Part shown: positions 52,829 to 62,907 of the stretch, piece by piece
Layout: every line of letters begins with the position of its first letter
Numbering within the stretch: the stretch's first letter is position 1
NCBI GenBank assembly: GCA_040766745.1
Contig: JAXGPX010000005.1
Coordinates: forward strand, 1-64,000
Length of the DNA: 64,000 nucleotides
Direction of reading: 5' to 3'
Origin: JAXGPX01 sp040766745
GTDB taxonomy: Bacteria; Bacillota; Sulfobacillia; Fermentithermobacillales; Fermentithermobacillaceae
The notes under the pieces: generated by a model
Databases searched by the model: none
What the model saw: only the letters and a program-made list of their open reading frames with translations
What the model was told of the DNA's origin: nothing
Position numbers and translations under genes: made by a program

Positions 52829-54008
52829 ATACCCTCAGGCCGTTCTTGCCCACAACCTTAGAGATATCTTCCCTGCTATATCCGTGCTTAACCAGCCAGC
52901 GGACAATATTGGGGAAACACTCTCCGGGGTTCTCCATGCCCTTAACGTACTCAACCTCTTCAAAAGTCTCGCCCTTGTGGCTATCTTCTATGGACATAAT
53001 TGCCCTCACAGCATGGTGCAAACCAACATGATCACCAAAGTGAGTATCGGGGCCGAAAGCCACGTGGTCGATGCCTACAAGGTTGGCAATATATTCAAAG
53101 TGCTCCATGACAGACTCGATAGAGTGTAAAGGGTGTTTGTGAGTCAGAGTAGTGTGAGGAGCCGCTTCAATTCCTATTACGCCGCCCTTTTCGGCGCAGG
53201 CTTTGAGCACATCGTCTGGCATGAGCCGCGGCGTATTCCAAAGCGCCCTGGCTCCTGCATGGCTCATGAGTATGGGCTTCTCACTGAACTCAATAACATC
53301 CAAAGCCGTCTGGTCACCGCAGTGAGAAACGTCGATAGTCATGCCCAGTTGGTTCATACGCCTGACGACTTTCCTGCCAAATTTGGTGAGCCCGCCGTCT
53401 GTGGTCTCTTTTAGGCCAGAACCGAGGCCGTTTGACTCAGAATAGGTGATTCCCATCATTCTCACGCCGAAACCATACAGCACATCCACTCGGTCCACTT
53501 CATTTTCTATAGGAGTAGCAGATTCGATACATGCAACCAGGGCTATCCTGCCCTCGGGCTTTGCTCTCATAAGATCCTCGAAAGTCTCTGCCTTGTAGAT
53601 CATGCCTTGGTGGGCAAAATCGGAGAAACGAATACCCAGGTCATGGATGATGTCTGTCCATTTCCATCCAGAATGGGAGGTTATAACTGCCGACCCATTC
53701 ATGAAGTTATCAATTACAACATCCACTCCGGCATTACTCATACCTTCATAGCCTGTCCAGTTTCTCCCGCAGTGATTGTACTCAAGCACTTGCGAGGCGT
53801 CTTCTGGCATAACCTTAATGTGCTCGTGGACAGATACCACCACTTCATTATCTAGAATCTCCTGGACTTGTCTTTCCAGTTCCGGAGAAACCGGTACAAC
53901 ATAGGGCTCAACCCGGTTGATCTCTTTGGCGAGTCTGAATACCTTGTAGTCAACGCCAGGTTCAAGGTACTGGAATGACTTGTACCCGTCATACTGTTTT
54001 CGTGGCAT
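52806..54008 (-). CDS. Membrane dipeptidase (M19) family protein, copy 1
   Basis: About 400 residues. Metal-site motifs of renal-dipeptidase-type M19: Glu in VACIESATPIENE, His in TIDVSHCGDQTA and His in PILMSHAGARALWN, then FGPDTHFGDH. The usual N-terminal His-x-Asp is replaced by His-x-His (SVHEHIKV). The family cleaves dipeptides, including those with a D-residue. ATG at 54008 with AAGGAG 9 bases upstream. It is closely similar over its whole length to the next gene, a tandem duplication. Its 3' end grows into a 20-bp repeat array. Confidence 0.85.
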   Translation of the reverse strand: MPRKQYDGYKSFQYLEPGVDYKVFRLAKEINRVEPYVVPVSPELERQVQEILDNEVVVSVHEHIKVMPEDASQVLEYNHCGRNWTGYEGMSNAGVDVVIDNFMNGSAVITSHSGWKWTDIIHDLGIRFSDFAHQGMIYKAETFEDLMRAKPEGRIALVACIESATPIENEVDRVDVLYGFGVRMMGITYSESNGLGSGLKETTDGGLTKFGRKVVRRMNQLGMTIDVSHCGDQTALDVIEFSEKPILMSHAGARALWNTPRLMPDDVLKACAEKGGVIGIEAAPHTTLTHKHPLHSIESVMEHFEYIANLVGIDHVAFGPDTHFGDHVGLHHAVRAIMSIEDSHKGETFEEVEYVKGMENPGECFPNIVRWLVKHGYSREDISKVVGKNGLRVLKQTWAD

Positions 54009-54253
54009 CTCAACGCACTCCTTTTTCAAAATCCCTAAAAATCATGACGACTCACCTGTGGCTGGGAGGTTCCACTCGAACCCATGCTGGCTCAGGTGAT
54101 CTTCAGGTCTGAGGGCGATTTTATAAACATCCTTTTCAGGCGCTGCTAGACCCCCCTTGTCTGAATCACTACCCTACTAACATAGAGCCAGCAAAATCAT
54201 ACCTCTTCAGGCCGCATCTAGGAGACGCAAGTCTGGACACATAGCGTCCCCCC

Positions 54254-55459
54254 TTACCGGGCCCAGGTCTCCCTTAACACCCTGAGTGCATTCTTGCCCA
54301 GAACCTTGGATATGTCTTCCCTGGCATATCCGTGCTTTACCAGCCAACGTGTGATATTCGGAAAACTCTCGCCCGGATTCTCCAATCCTTTTACATACTC
54401 CACTTCCTGGAACGTCTCTCCCCTGTGGCTGTCCTCAATTGACATAAGACTTCTGAGGTGGCGATGGAGGCCTACATGGTCGCCAAAATTTGTATCAGGG
54501 CCAAATGCCACATGGTCAATGCCAACCAGGTTAGCAATATACTCAAAATGCTCCATAAACGACTCGATAGAGTGCAAAGGATGTCTGTGGGTCAGGGTGG
54601 TGTGAGGGGCAGCTTCAATTCCTATTATGCCGCCTTTTTCCGCACAGGCTTTGAGCACATCGTCTGGCATGAGCCGCGGAGTGTTCCAAAGTGCCCTGGC
54701 TCCTGCATGACTCATAAGTATGGGTTTATCACTGAACTCAATGACGTCCAAAGCCGTCTTGTCACCGCAGTGGGAAACGTCGATGGTCATGCCCAGTTGG
54801 TTCATACGCCTGACGACTTTCTTGCCGAACTTGGTAAGGCCCCCATCCCTAACCTCTTTAAGGCCGGAGCCAAGCCCATTTGACTCTGAATACGTGATTC
54901 CCATCATTCTGACGCCCAGGCCGTACAAGACATCCACCCTATCCACTTCGTTTTCTATAGGCGTTGCACATTCAAGGCATGCAACCAGGGCTATCCTGCC
55001 TTCAGGCTTTGCCCGCAAAAGGTCTTCAACACTCTCGGCTTTGTAGATCATGTCTTGATGGGCGAAATCCGAGAAGCGAATACCCAGGTCATGGATTATA
55101 TCCGTCCATTTCCAGCCTGAATGAGAGGTTATGACTGCCGATCCGTCCATGAAGTTCTCAATTACAACGTCTATACCTGAATTACTCAGGCCTTCGTAGC
55201 CTGTCCAGTTCCTGCCTGAATGCTTGTAATCAAGCAACTGAGATATATCATCAGTTGTGATATAGATGTGTTCATGAACAGACACCACTACATCGTTATA
55301 CAGTACCGCTTGGGCCTGAACCTCTTGCTCCTGAGTCACCGGCACTACATAAGGCTCAACCCGGTTGATCTCTTTGGCGAGTTTGAACACTTTGTAGTCA
55401 ATGCCGGGCTCAAGGTATTGGAATGATTTGTACCCGTTGTACTTTGCTTTGCGTGCCAT
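54254..55459 (-). CDS. Membrane dipeptidase (M19) family protein, copy 2
   Basis: About 401 residues, a paralogue of the downstream gene. The same ligand motifs are present: LVACLECATPIENE, TIDVSHCGDKTA, PILMSHAGARALWN and FGPDTNFGDH. Here too the N-terminal motif is His-x-His (SVHEHIYI). ATG at 55459 after GGAGGAG. Spacing of 245 bases to the next gene suggests that each copy may have its own signals. Substrate specificity unknown. Confidence 0.85.
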   Translation of the reverse strand: MARKAKYNGYKSFQYLEPGIDYKVFKLAKEINRVEPYVVPVTQEQEVQAQAVLYNDVVVSVHEHIYITTDDISQLLDYKHSGRNWTGYEGLSNSGIDVVIENFMDGSAVITSHSGWKWTDIIHDLGIRFSDFAHQDMIYKAESVEDLLRAKPEGRIALVACLECATPIENEVDRVDVLYGLGVRMMGITYSESNGLGSGLKEVRDGGLTKFGKKVVRRMNQLGMTIDVSHCGDKTALDVIEFSDKPILMSHAGARALWNTPRLMPDDVLKACAEKGGIIGIEAAPHTTLTHRHPLHSIESFMEHFEYIANLVGIDHVAFGPDTNFGDHVGLHRHLRSLMSIEDSHRGETFQEVEYVKGLENPGESFPNITRWLVKHGYAREDISKVLGKNALRVLRETWAR

Positions 55460-55652
55460 GTATTCATACTCCTCCAAATGTCATTTTCCGCCGCCCCTCC
55501 TGACATCTACACATGTCAGGCAAGGCCTAGGTCAGTACCGGCTTGGTTCCGGGAATTCATCAACCTTGAGCCTGTCTCCACATCAGAACCAGGCCGGAAC
55601 CAGGCCGGTACCATATTCTGCAACTCTGAGCCCTCAGCGGCCTCAGCGACCC

Positions 55653-57599
55653 TCAACAACCCCCGGCAAACTTCCGCGCCTGCTTGAGTTGCCATACAAC
55701 CCGATTCAATCCACGCCTAAGGTGCATAAGCAACAAGTAATACCTGTCGCTACCCATTTCGACTCTGGCAAGTTCCCTGCTAGCGGCAAGATCAGGTACC
55801 GGCGGCCACTCAAGCGCAGGGTCCTGCTTGAAAATGTCGCCACGAACATAATTCACTCTAACCAAAACACGTTCAACTGCCAGAAGAGTTTCGTTGATTG
55901 CCTTTACATCAGGATCGTTGATACCTCTGCCCTCTGCCTGAAGTCCCGCCTGTCTGGCGGCCAGACTCTCACATGCCTTTACCAGGGCTTCTGCTTCCGA
56001 GATGGCAGGAGCGAAATCCAGTCTGATAGGGCGCGAAGAAACGTATGCGCCAGCCCGGTTGGTATCAAAGCAAACGCCCTCGGCCTGAGCCAGGTCGCCA
56101 TGGCTGGCATCCGGATGGCCCTGGCCGGCATTGTCGCTAGCCTTGGCTATCAGGGCCGCATACCCCTTTATTGTCTCTTTAACCTCCCTGGCCGCTGACA
56201 CTAGGTCATACGGCAGAACAGGCATATTGGCAGATCTCAAAACCGATAAAGCATAGATTCTGGTATCACGAAGCAGGTTGTCCCTGTCGGCGACTTCAAT
56301 CGTATCGTCTTCGTGGTGCCATTCGTTGTTGCCGCCGGAACCGCCTACGTGGTAAAGCCCTTTGGCCTTTCTAACATCCTCAGGAATGGAAGGCAGCAGC
56401 ATGTAATAAGTGCCTATTCCCAGATTGGCGAAGGAACAGTCACCGGCTCTGGGAACTCTGTCGCCGGTAGACTCACAACCACAGGCGTCCTTTATGGCTT
56501 CATAGCAGAAAGGCTCGAATTCCTTGGTCATTGATACGCCCTCGTAAACAGTTGCATCCTTGCATCCGGTAGAGTCACAGTTAATATGGGCTACGCAGTT
56601 TTCGAGAAGATCCAGGGCAAAGTTGTCGGAATACCAGGTGGAGCCTGCATATCTGCCATGTGAATGGCCTGACCACCATGCAATCCGCACCGACCTCTTA
56701 AGATTACCTTGAAACTTAGACAGCACCCGGGCAAGTTCAAGTAATGTGGCATTGCCAGTTGCATTGTCGCTGATACCAACATGCCATGAATCCAGATGCC
56801 CGTGAACCAGAACAAACTTGTCGGGATCCTCGGAACCTTTTATCTCAGCAACCAGAACAGAGACAGGCCTCCAGCCCTCATCCAGTTCAGTTGAAATATC
56901 TACCTTAACCGGGCCCTTCTCCAAGAGACCTTTGAGCCACAACCCATCGGAACGGCTTATGGATACCACGGGAATATAGGGCTTTCTGCCTATGGAATCA
57001 AGATCAGGGGAACCCCAGATGCTGGTGCATATGCCTTCGTGAATCCGTTCTCCCGGAGAAATAAATACTACGGCAGCGGCTCCTGCGGCCATCAAATCTG
57101 TCACCCTGCCAGGCAGCGGAAGCCCCTCGGTCATGACTGCCTTTCCCCTAACGGAATTGACGTCATCAATCTCAAGCCCTGCGAAAACGTCGTTGGCTGT
57201 TTTGGCATAGCCAGCGTCTATATACACCAGGTCTAGTTCGAGGCTGCCAGGTGCAGTAGATGCTGACATGGCGGGAGTCTTGGCCTTAAGAACCCTGAAC
57301 TCCCCGCCGGCCGTTCCTTGCGCCTCAGTGCATCCGCATCTGCATCCGCATCCACATTCGAGCACTTTCACCGAGGCCTTTTTTGGCAAGCTCACCAGCA
57401 AAGTAGGAGTATACAGATTGTACTTCACACCCCAACGATCAAGCTTATCGGTAAGGATCTTGACAGCGCCTCTCTCACCCAGCCCACCTGAATCTCTCAC
57501 GATCCTGTTGAACTTCTCTACTATTTCCCAAGGAGCATCTAGGGAAACCTCGCCTAGCACCGCTTGTTCAAGTTCAGGATCAACAACATAGCGAGCCAT
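55653..57599 (-). CDS. M28 family peptidase-like protein with PA domain, copy 1
   Basis: A 648-residue protein. A PA-like insert (AVMTEGLPLPGRVTDLMAAG, AAAVVFISPG) precedes the M28 core: VHGHLDSWHVG (His), ISDNATGNATLL (Asp), HINCDSTG (Asp) and NNEWHHEDDTIEV (His). The place where M28 enzymes have the catalytic Glu-Glu reads WWSGHSHGRYAGS. A Cys-rich stretch (CGCGCRCGC) near residue 80 is unusual. The ATG overlaps the ribosome-site region of the M20 stop, 3 bases apart, so the two genes are coupled. It resembles the gene at 59037. Confidence 0.8.
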   Translation of the reverse strand: MARYVVDPELEQAVLGEVSLDAPWEIVEKFNRIVRDSGGLGERGAVKILTDKLDRWGVKYNLYTPTLLVSLPKKASVKVLECGCGCRCGCTEAQGTAGGEFRVLKAKTPAMSASTAPGSLELDLVYIDAGYAKTANDVFAGLEIDDVNSVRGKAVMTEGLPLPGRVTDLMAAGAAAVVFISPGERIHEGICTSIWGSPDLDSIGRKPYIPVVSISRSDGLWLKGLLEKGPVKVDISTELDEGWRPVSVLVAEIKGSEDPDKFVLVHGHLDSWHVGISDNATGNATLLELARVLSKFQGNLKRSVRIAWWSGHSHGRYAGSTWYSDNFALDLLENCVAHINCDSTGCKDATVYEGVSMTKEFEPFCYEAIKDACGCESTGDRVPRAGDCSFANLGIGTYYMLLPSIPEDVRKAKGLYHVGGSGGNNEWHHEDDTIEVADRDNLLRDTRIYALSVLRSANMPVLPYDLVSAAREVKETIKGYAALIAKASDNAGQGHPDASHGDLAQAEGVCFDTNRAGAYVSSRPIRLDFAPAISEAEALVKACESLAARQAGLQAEGRGINDPDVKAINETLLAVERVLVRVNYVRGDIFKQDPALEWPPVPDLAASRELARVEMGSDRYYLLLMHLRRGLNRVVWQLKQARKFAGGC

Positions 57600-57602
57600 G
57601 GT

Positions 57603-59000
57603 CTACTTCATCTCCTTAATATAGTTAGCCAGGGTCAACACCATTGACTTCTCGTAATCCAAAAGCCCCTTAACACTGAAATATTCGTTACTTGAATGCT
57701 GCCTGGCACCGTGCCCCATGCCGCCAAACACATACGGCACTCCGAGCACTCTGTCGAAAAGATAAAAAGGCGCAGAACCTATATTCAACGGAAAGACAGC
57801 AGGTTCGGCTCCGAGCTCCCGGTATGCTTTTATCAAGGCCTGAACCACAGGCTCTTTCACACTGACTTTGCTCCAGGGATATTTGTTGATGACCTTCATT
57901 TCGATGTCGCCAAATCCTCGCCTGTCAAGGTGCTCTCGGATAGTCCTGGCCATTTTGTCAGGGTCCATGTTTGGCACCATACGGACATCCATCTTCACTG
58001 TGGCTTCGTGAGGAAGCAAAGTCTTGGTCCCAGGCCCGGTATACCCTGCTATTATGCCGTCTATATTCAGCTGGGGCTGGGTTTGGGCATGCAGGTAAAG
58101 TGGCTTGCCAGTGAGCCCCCACTTGAAACTCATCACCTGGTGGGCATCAAGTTCCCTGCCTGCATCAGGTGAATTACCAAGGGCCTCACATAATTCCTCA
58201 TCCTCCTGGGTAGGTGTCCTCACATCATCAAGGAAACCATCGACGGTGATGTGTTCTTGGTCATCTTCCATGGTGGAAAGGGCCTGAATTAGCCTCCATA
58301 CAGGATTGGCAATCCACACGTTATTGCTTCCGTGAATGCCTCGCTTAACAGGGCCTCCCCACTCGCCGCCCCGGCAGGTAAGTTCAAAGTACAACAAGCC
58401 CTTTGTACCAAGCCTTATAGCCGGCACACCTTGCTTATCACAACCGAAGAACGGAAATACAACTGCTTCAGCTTTTTTGAGTTCGTCCAGGTACATAGAG
58501 ACAAACTGCGGAAGGCTGCGGCTGCCGTATTCTTCTTCGCCTTCTATGACGAAAATAAGGTTTACCGGCAGCTGGCCGTACTCTTCTTTGATTGCACGCA
58601 TTGCTGTAAAAAACCCTGCCAGCGGCCCCTTTGTGTTTGCAGCCCCCCGGTTTATGACACACGGCCCCATGTCTTCCCAATCATGGATTTCCGCTGCAAA
58701 AGGAGGTGCGATCCAGCCTGGCTCATCGGCAGGCATAACATCATACATTCCGTATATAAGGAGCGTGTGGGGTGCCCCTGATTCGATTTTTCCGTATACC
58801 ACAGGGTGAAAGCCGCCTGGTACCGGTACAAGCTGAGCCGTGCCGCCCAGAACCTCAATCCATCCTTTCACCGCTTCAGCAGTCTCCAAAATCCCCTCGC
58901 CGGTATAACTGATGCTTGGCTGCCTAAGAAAGGCCCTTACATCTTCAAGATCCTTTTCAAAACCGCGTTCCAAACGCTCAAACACTTTTGCAGTATTCAT
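57603..59000 (-). CDS. M20 family peptidase-like protein
   Basis: A 465-residue protein of the M20/M25/M40 group. LIYGMYDVMPADEPGW stands where most members have G-H-x-D-V-V-P, so the first metal His is Met; NRGAANTKGPLAGF stands where G-x-x-D-x-K-G is usual, with Asn for the bridging Asp. The IEGEEEYGSRSLP Glu pair is kept. A late GMGHGARQHSSNEYF provides a His. ATG after AAAGGAAG. It lies 3 bases before the M28 gene and 36 after the other M28 gene. Dipeptide or acyl-amino acid cleavage is possible, but the metal site is doubtful. Confidence 0.82.
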   Translation of the reverse strand: MNTAKVFERLERGFEKDLEDVRAFLRQPSISYTGEGILETAEAVKGWIEVLGGTAQLVPVPGGFHPVVYGKIESGAPHTLLIYGMYDVMPADEPGWIAPPFAAEIHDWEDMGPCVINRGAANTKGPLAGFFTAMRAIKEEYGQLPVNLIFVIEGEEEYGSRSLPQFVSMYLDELKKAEAVVFPFFGCDKQGVPAIRLGTKGLLYFELTCRGGEWGGPVKRGIHGSNNVWIANPVWRLIQALSTMEDDQEHITVDGFLDDVRTPTQEDEELCEALGNSPDAGRELDAHQVMSFKWGLTGKPLYLHAQTQPQLNIDGIIAGYTGPGTKTLLPHEATVKMDVRMVPNMDPDKMARTIREHLDRRGFGDIEMKVINKYPWSKVSVKEPVVQALIKAYRELGAEPAVFPLNIGSAPFYLFDRVLGVPYVFGGMGHGARQHSSNEYFSVKGLLDYEKSMVLTLANYIKEMK

Positions 59001-59036
59001 CTGACATCTTCCTTTCGGGACAAAAACGCTGGTCCC

Positions 59037-60776
59037 CTACTCAATTTCCTCAAGAGCAGATTCAAGCGCCCTTGCAGCAACCAACATCGACCTGACTACC
59101 CAGTTTTGCCTGCGGACCAGCCAGTTTCTGAGGAAGCCGAATTCGTCTGAATCCGGGTTCAACTTAGCCAGCTTCTTTACAGGTTGAAGCATTGGAATAG
59201 GCTCAATAGGAATTGCAGGGCCATGCTCATACGGAGCCTCAGGTGAATACCTGATTGGCGTAAGATTCTTGATTGCCTCAAGCATCGCGCTATTAGCAGT
59301 AGTCAACACGCAGTTGCACGGGCACGACTGTGCAATTCTCGAAGCTGCCAAATCGAACTTAGAAGCGGCATCGTCCAACTTTTTTGCAGCCAAAACAGTC
59401 TGGCCAAGATCGAACAGCCCGTTAGCCGCCTTTTCAAGTTTGGATACTTCGTCCAGAAGCTCTCGAGCAAGGCTAGAGACTTTCAAGGGCAGAAGCTTGG
59501 AGGTACACAGCCTGTAAGCTGTGAGTGCATATATCTTGCAATCCTTATCAAGTACTGCCTTTTCAACCTTGTCGATAGTGTCTTCCTCAGTATGCCACCA
59601 CCATCCGTAGCCGGACCCTCCCACAGAAGCCCTGAGTTCTTTCGGCCGGTTGGAAAGAAGCATGTAAGCGGAAGTTATGCCAGGCCCCCAGAAACTCTGG
59701 TCGCCTGCACGTACAGGCCTTTCAGGTTGAGGCACCTGGCCGGTGACCTCGTGGACCACAGAGCTTATCATATCGTCATTTTCGGCAACCATTGTTACTT
59801 CGGAGTAATCAGTGGCACCAAGCGGGCCTGGAGAATCAATATTGATGTATGTCACACAATGGTCTCGAAGGTCCTGCCAATTATGATCGCAATACCATGT
59901 GGAACCTGCGTACCTTCCTGTGGAATGTCCTGGCCACCAGCAAATCCGTACCCCACGAATAAGCTCATCCTGGTGAATTTTGAGCACCCTGGCAAGTTCC
60001 AGGCACGTAACGTTACCGGTGGCATTGTCTGTGGCACCTAGGTGCCACGAGTCAAGATGGCCGCCGACAAGCACGAAATCATCTGTCTTGCCCGGTATGA
60101 TGACTTCTGGGAGAAGCAGTTTTCGCCAGCCTGTCTCTACCTTGGTAAACAGCCGGATTTTGGTAGGGGCTTTTGAGGCCATATCTTTCAGCATCAGCCC
60201 GTCTTTTCGCTTCACAGCCACCACCGGGATTTTGGGGCAAGTATCAATATTATCCGGAGTGGGTGTGCCCCAGATCGGAGTTACAATGCCTTCGTGTATT
60301 ACGTCTTCGTCACTTGGCCAGAGATGGATATAGCCTACTGCTCCCATGCGCCTGGCCATAATCATGTTCTGCCTTCCACCGCCCTCAGAAAGTACAATCT
60401 TCCCTGCAAGATTGCTGGACTTTATCCGTTCCACAGTCTCGGTGTCGGTAAACATGTCACTGCCGCCGGGCACATAGACTATTTCGCCTTCTACTCCTTC
60501 TTCGGGAGTGGCTTCAGAGAAAGCCCGGGTCTTGGCTTCAATTATTCTGCCGTCTACGGTTTGAATTTGCGCCCATTTGGGGTAGCTGAGATAGGCCATA
60601 AACTCATTTATCTTTACGTCAATACCATAGGATTTCAGAATTTCTGCAATATATCTTACAGACTTGTACTCACCTTCAGTACCTGAGGTCCGGTCAATGT
60701 CACAAAGGAATTCAAGGTGCTTCCACATTTCTGCTATATCTACGTCGTTTATTAAGTTGAGCTCTGTATCATCCAT
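59037..60776 (-). CDS. M28 family peptidase-like protein with PA domain, copy 2
   Basis: About 579 residues. The core has VGGHLDSWHLG (His), ATDNATGNVT (Asp), YINIDSPG (Asp) and WWWHTEEDTIDKV (His). The Glu-Glu place reads WWPGHSTGRYAGS, as in the other copy. A PA-like segment around residues 120-220 includes GGRQNMIMARRMGAVGYI. The ATG at 60776 is chosen for GAGGAG 9 bases upstream; an ATG at 60809 abuts the previous stop. It is one of a series of peptide-related genes on the minus strand. Confidence 0.8.
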   Translation of the reverse strand: MDDTELNLINDVDIAEMWKHLEFLCDIDRTSGTEGEYKSVRYIAEILKSYGIDVKINEFMAYLSYPKWAQIQTVDGRIIEAKTRAFSEATPEEGVEGEIVYVPGGSDMFTDTETVERIKSSNLAGKIVLSEGGGRQNMIMARRMGAVGYIHLWPSDEDVIHEGIVTPIWGTPTPDNIDTCPKIPVVAVKRKDGLMLKDMASKAPTKIRLFTKVETGWRKLLLPEVIIPGKTDDFVLVGGHLDSWHLGATDNATGNVTCLELARVLKIHQDELIRGVRICWWPGHSTGRYAGSTWYCDHNWQDLRDHCVTYINIDSPGPLGATDYSEVTMVAENDDMISSVVHEVTGQVPQPERPVRAGDQSFWGPGITSAYMLLSNRPKELRASVGGSGYGWWWHTEEDTIDKVEKAVLDKDCKIYALTAYRLCTSKLLPLKVSSLARELLDEVSKLEKAANGLFDLGQTVLAAKKLDDAASKFDLAASRIAQSCPCNCVLTTANSAMLEAIKNLTPIRYSPEAPYEHGPAIPIEPIPMLQPVKKLAKLNPDSDEFGFLRNWLVRRQNWVVRSMLVAARALESALEEIE

Positions 60777-60808
60777 GAAAGGCGTCTCCTCTCCAAACTC
60801 AATTAGCA

Positions 60809-62194
60809 TTACTCCTGGTATGCTCTACACAATTCCAGAATTTCTTTAGCTGCTACAGTACTGCCTAACCCCAACACCAACTGCTTGAGCCTCTCTGCAT
60901 TGCTGCCAATTACAGGAACGGCAAGTTCTATAAACTTGGTGCGCACAGTGGCTTCGTCAAGTGGCCTCAGCGGGTGGCCTATGGGGATAATCACACTCCG
61001 ATTGATGAAGTCCCCTGCTTGTAACCGGACAGCCGCCTTTACCCCAACGTGTTCCGGATAAACCGCGTCTAGTTCCTCTGAAGCAATGACCACAGTTCGA
61101 GACAGAAGTGATTGGATAACAGTATCCTCGACTCTCTCCTGTGTAAACTGGCCGAGATAGCACTGGCCGTCTACCATAGAAACCACAAAGTTGTACGGGA
61201 TACTTAGCTTTGCTGCCAGTGAATTACCGGGACTCAAGTTGCCCCATGCAGGATCTTTGGCGGTAACCGTGGGGATTTCCAACACAATATCCTCTACAAG
61301 GTCCGGAGTTACTCCTGCAAGGTTAGTTAAGATCCCTGCTTCTGCCGCGGTATGTGCTGAGCGGCATGATGCAAACACTTTGAACTCAGTATCTTGAATG
61401 TGAAGCCTTCCACCGGGCAATCCATTAAGCGCTTCTTCATGCCCTTCGCCTGAGTGGGCCTGCCTGAAACCCATGGTTCCTTCAATGGCCGTCTTTGGGC
61501 CTGTAAACCCTCCTGCTGCCAATTCTGCAGCAATAATCCCATTCCTAGATGCAAGCCCGGGATGGATGTGCTTACAGTTTGATCCCCCAACAAACACTTC
61601 TCTAAGGCCTGATGCCATTGTTGCAGCTATGGCTATTGCGTTTTCTGCCTGACTTAGGCCAAGATCCATGGCTTGAATCGACGCGGCTGCCGAACCAAGA
61701 GTTCCAAGGGTAGCCGTGGGATGCCATACTGCGTAATGACTTATACCCATGTAAGCCCCGGATCTGGCCATGACTTCATAACCTGCTACAACTGAGGACA
61801 GAAACTTCAATCCATCCAGGTGCAGTGTCTCCGCCAGAGCCAACGCCGCCGGAACTACTACTACACCCGGATGGCCTATACAGGCACTGTGAACATCATC
61901 CAGTTCTACCATGTGGCCCGATGTACCATTTGCCAAAGCTGCATTACAGGCAGGAACCTTTGAAGAAGTGCCTATGACTGTTGAATCGGGCTTGCCTCCC
62001 TGCTCAATCACCCACTTGCGCACCGTGGCCCCGGGGCCCTCCTGCAAACCTGCAAGAGTGGCTCCCAGGTAGTCCAGGACGCACATTCTGGCCCACTGCA
62101 TAGCAGGTTCAGGAATCACCTCGGGCTTAAGCCCCATGGCTACTCCAGCCAGCAACCTGGCAATTGGACCCCCAGGTTCAGGCAGTTTACTCAC
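60809..62194 (-). CDS. MmgE/PrpD family protein
   Basis: A 461-residue protein of the MmgE/PrpD fold (2-methylcitrate dehydratase and relatives). MCVLDYLGATLAGLQEGPG, NGTSGHMVELDD and CIGHPGVVVVPAALALAE near residues 90-120, and SCRSAHTAAEAG near 285 are its usual segments. The GTG start overlaps the stop of the racemase gene (GTGA), so translation is coupled. In this setting, a lyase acting on an amino-acid-derived acid or a relative such as iminodisuccinate epimerase is likelier than propionate metabolism; this is inference. Confidence 0.85.
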   Translation of the reverse strand: MSKLPEPGGPIARLLAGVAMGLKPEVIPEPAMQWARMCVLDYLGATLAGLQEGPGATVRKWVIEQGGKPDSTVIGTSSKVPACNAALANGTSGHMVELDDVHSACIGHPGVVVVPAALALAETLHLDGLKFLSSVVAGYEVMARSGAYMGISHYAVWHPTATLGTLGSAAASIQAMDLGLSQAENAIAIAATMASGLREVFVGGSNCKHIHPGLASRNGIIAAELAAGGFTGPKTAIEGTMGFRQAHSGEGHEEALNGLPGGRLHIQDTEFKVFASCRSAHTAAEAGILTNLAGVTPDLVEDIVLEIPTVTAKDPAWGNLSPGNSLAAKLSIPYNFVVSMVDGQCYLGQFTQERVEDTVIQSLLSRTVVIASEELDAVYPEHVGVKAAVRLQAGDFINRSVIIPIGHPLRPLDEATVRTKFIELAVPVIGSNAERLKQLVLGLGSTVAAKEILELCRAYQE

Positions 62195-62883
62195 CTGGGA
62201 TTCACCCCCACTCCACCGTAAAGGGCGAGCATTTCAGCCATTTTGACCAGGCTGATTAACGGATTGATAACGGTGACTCCCAGAATTTCCTTGAGTTCTA
62301 GATCAATGCGTTGAAATGCCATGCTCATACAGCCAAGTATTACAGCCTGAGCACCGTCTCGTTCCACACATTCTCCGGCAACCTCTGTGGCAATTCGGAC
62401 GGCCAGTTCTCTATCATGTCTTATGGTAAGCACAGGTATATTCAGCGGCCTTACCGATGCAAGTTTCTTTGAAAAACCATATCTTTCGGCCTGGCTTAGT
62501 GTTGAAGGTACTGAGGTCTCTACCGGCGCAAGAATCGAAAATCTATCTACCATGAGGCCGGCAGCATGAATCGCACTGATCCCTGGGCCAAGGACAGGCA
62601 CACTTGCGATTTGCCTTAATTCGAAGAGCCCGGGGTCTCCGAAACACCCTAGAGTAACTGCATTGTATCCAACTGCGTGGCGCAAACTCTTCAGAAGGCC
62701 TGGAACTGCATCTTTCTCATCTTCTTCCGACTCAATTGAAAGCGGGCCTTCAGAGTTGGGATAGTAATCGATTGTAGTTCCATCCGAAGCCAGTCCTCGC
62801 ATCAAGTTAACCCGTCTTTCCATCTCAACCTCACCGTTCTTGGTTGCAAGGATGTTTGTTGCCGAAAGATGCAGGATGCGCAC
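62191..62883 (-). CDS. Asp/Glu/hydantoin racemase family protein
   Basis: A 230-residue protein with the two catalytic cysteines of cofactor-independent racemases: TLGCFGDPG near residue 80 and VILGCMSMA near 185. VPVLGPGISAIHAA and VTVINPLISLVKMAE are typical of hydantoin racemases. It interconverts L and D forms of amino acids or derivatives. GTG start after GGAGAGGGGG. Coupled by overlap to the MmgE/PrpD gene. Together with D-aminoacylase and M19 genes it suggests that D-configured substrates are used. Confidence 0.87.
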   Translation of the reverse strand: MRILHLSATNILATKNGEVEMERRVNLMRGLASDGTTIDYYPNSEGPLSIESEEDEKDAVPGLLKSLRHAVGYNAVTLGCFGDPGLFELRQIASVPVLGPGISAIHAAGLMVDRFSILAPVETSVPSTLSQAERYGFSKKLASVRPLNIPVLTIRHDRELAVRIATEVAGECVERDGAQAVILGCMSMAFQRIDLELKEILGVTVINPLISLVKMAEMLALYGGVGVNPR

Positions 62884-62907
62884 GGTGTTTCCCCCTCTCC
62901 TTTTCAG

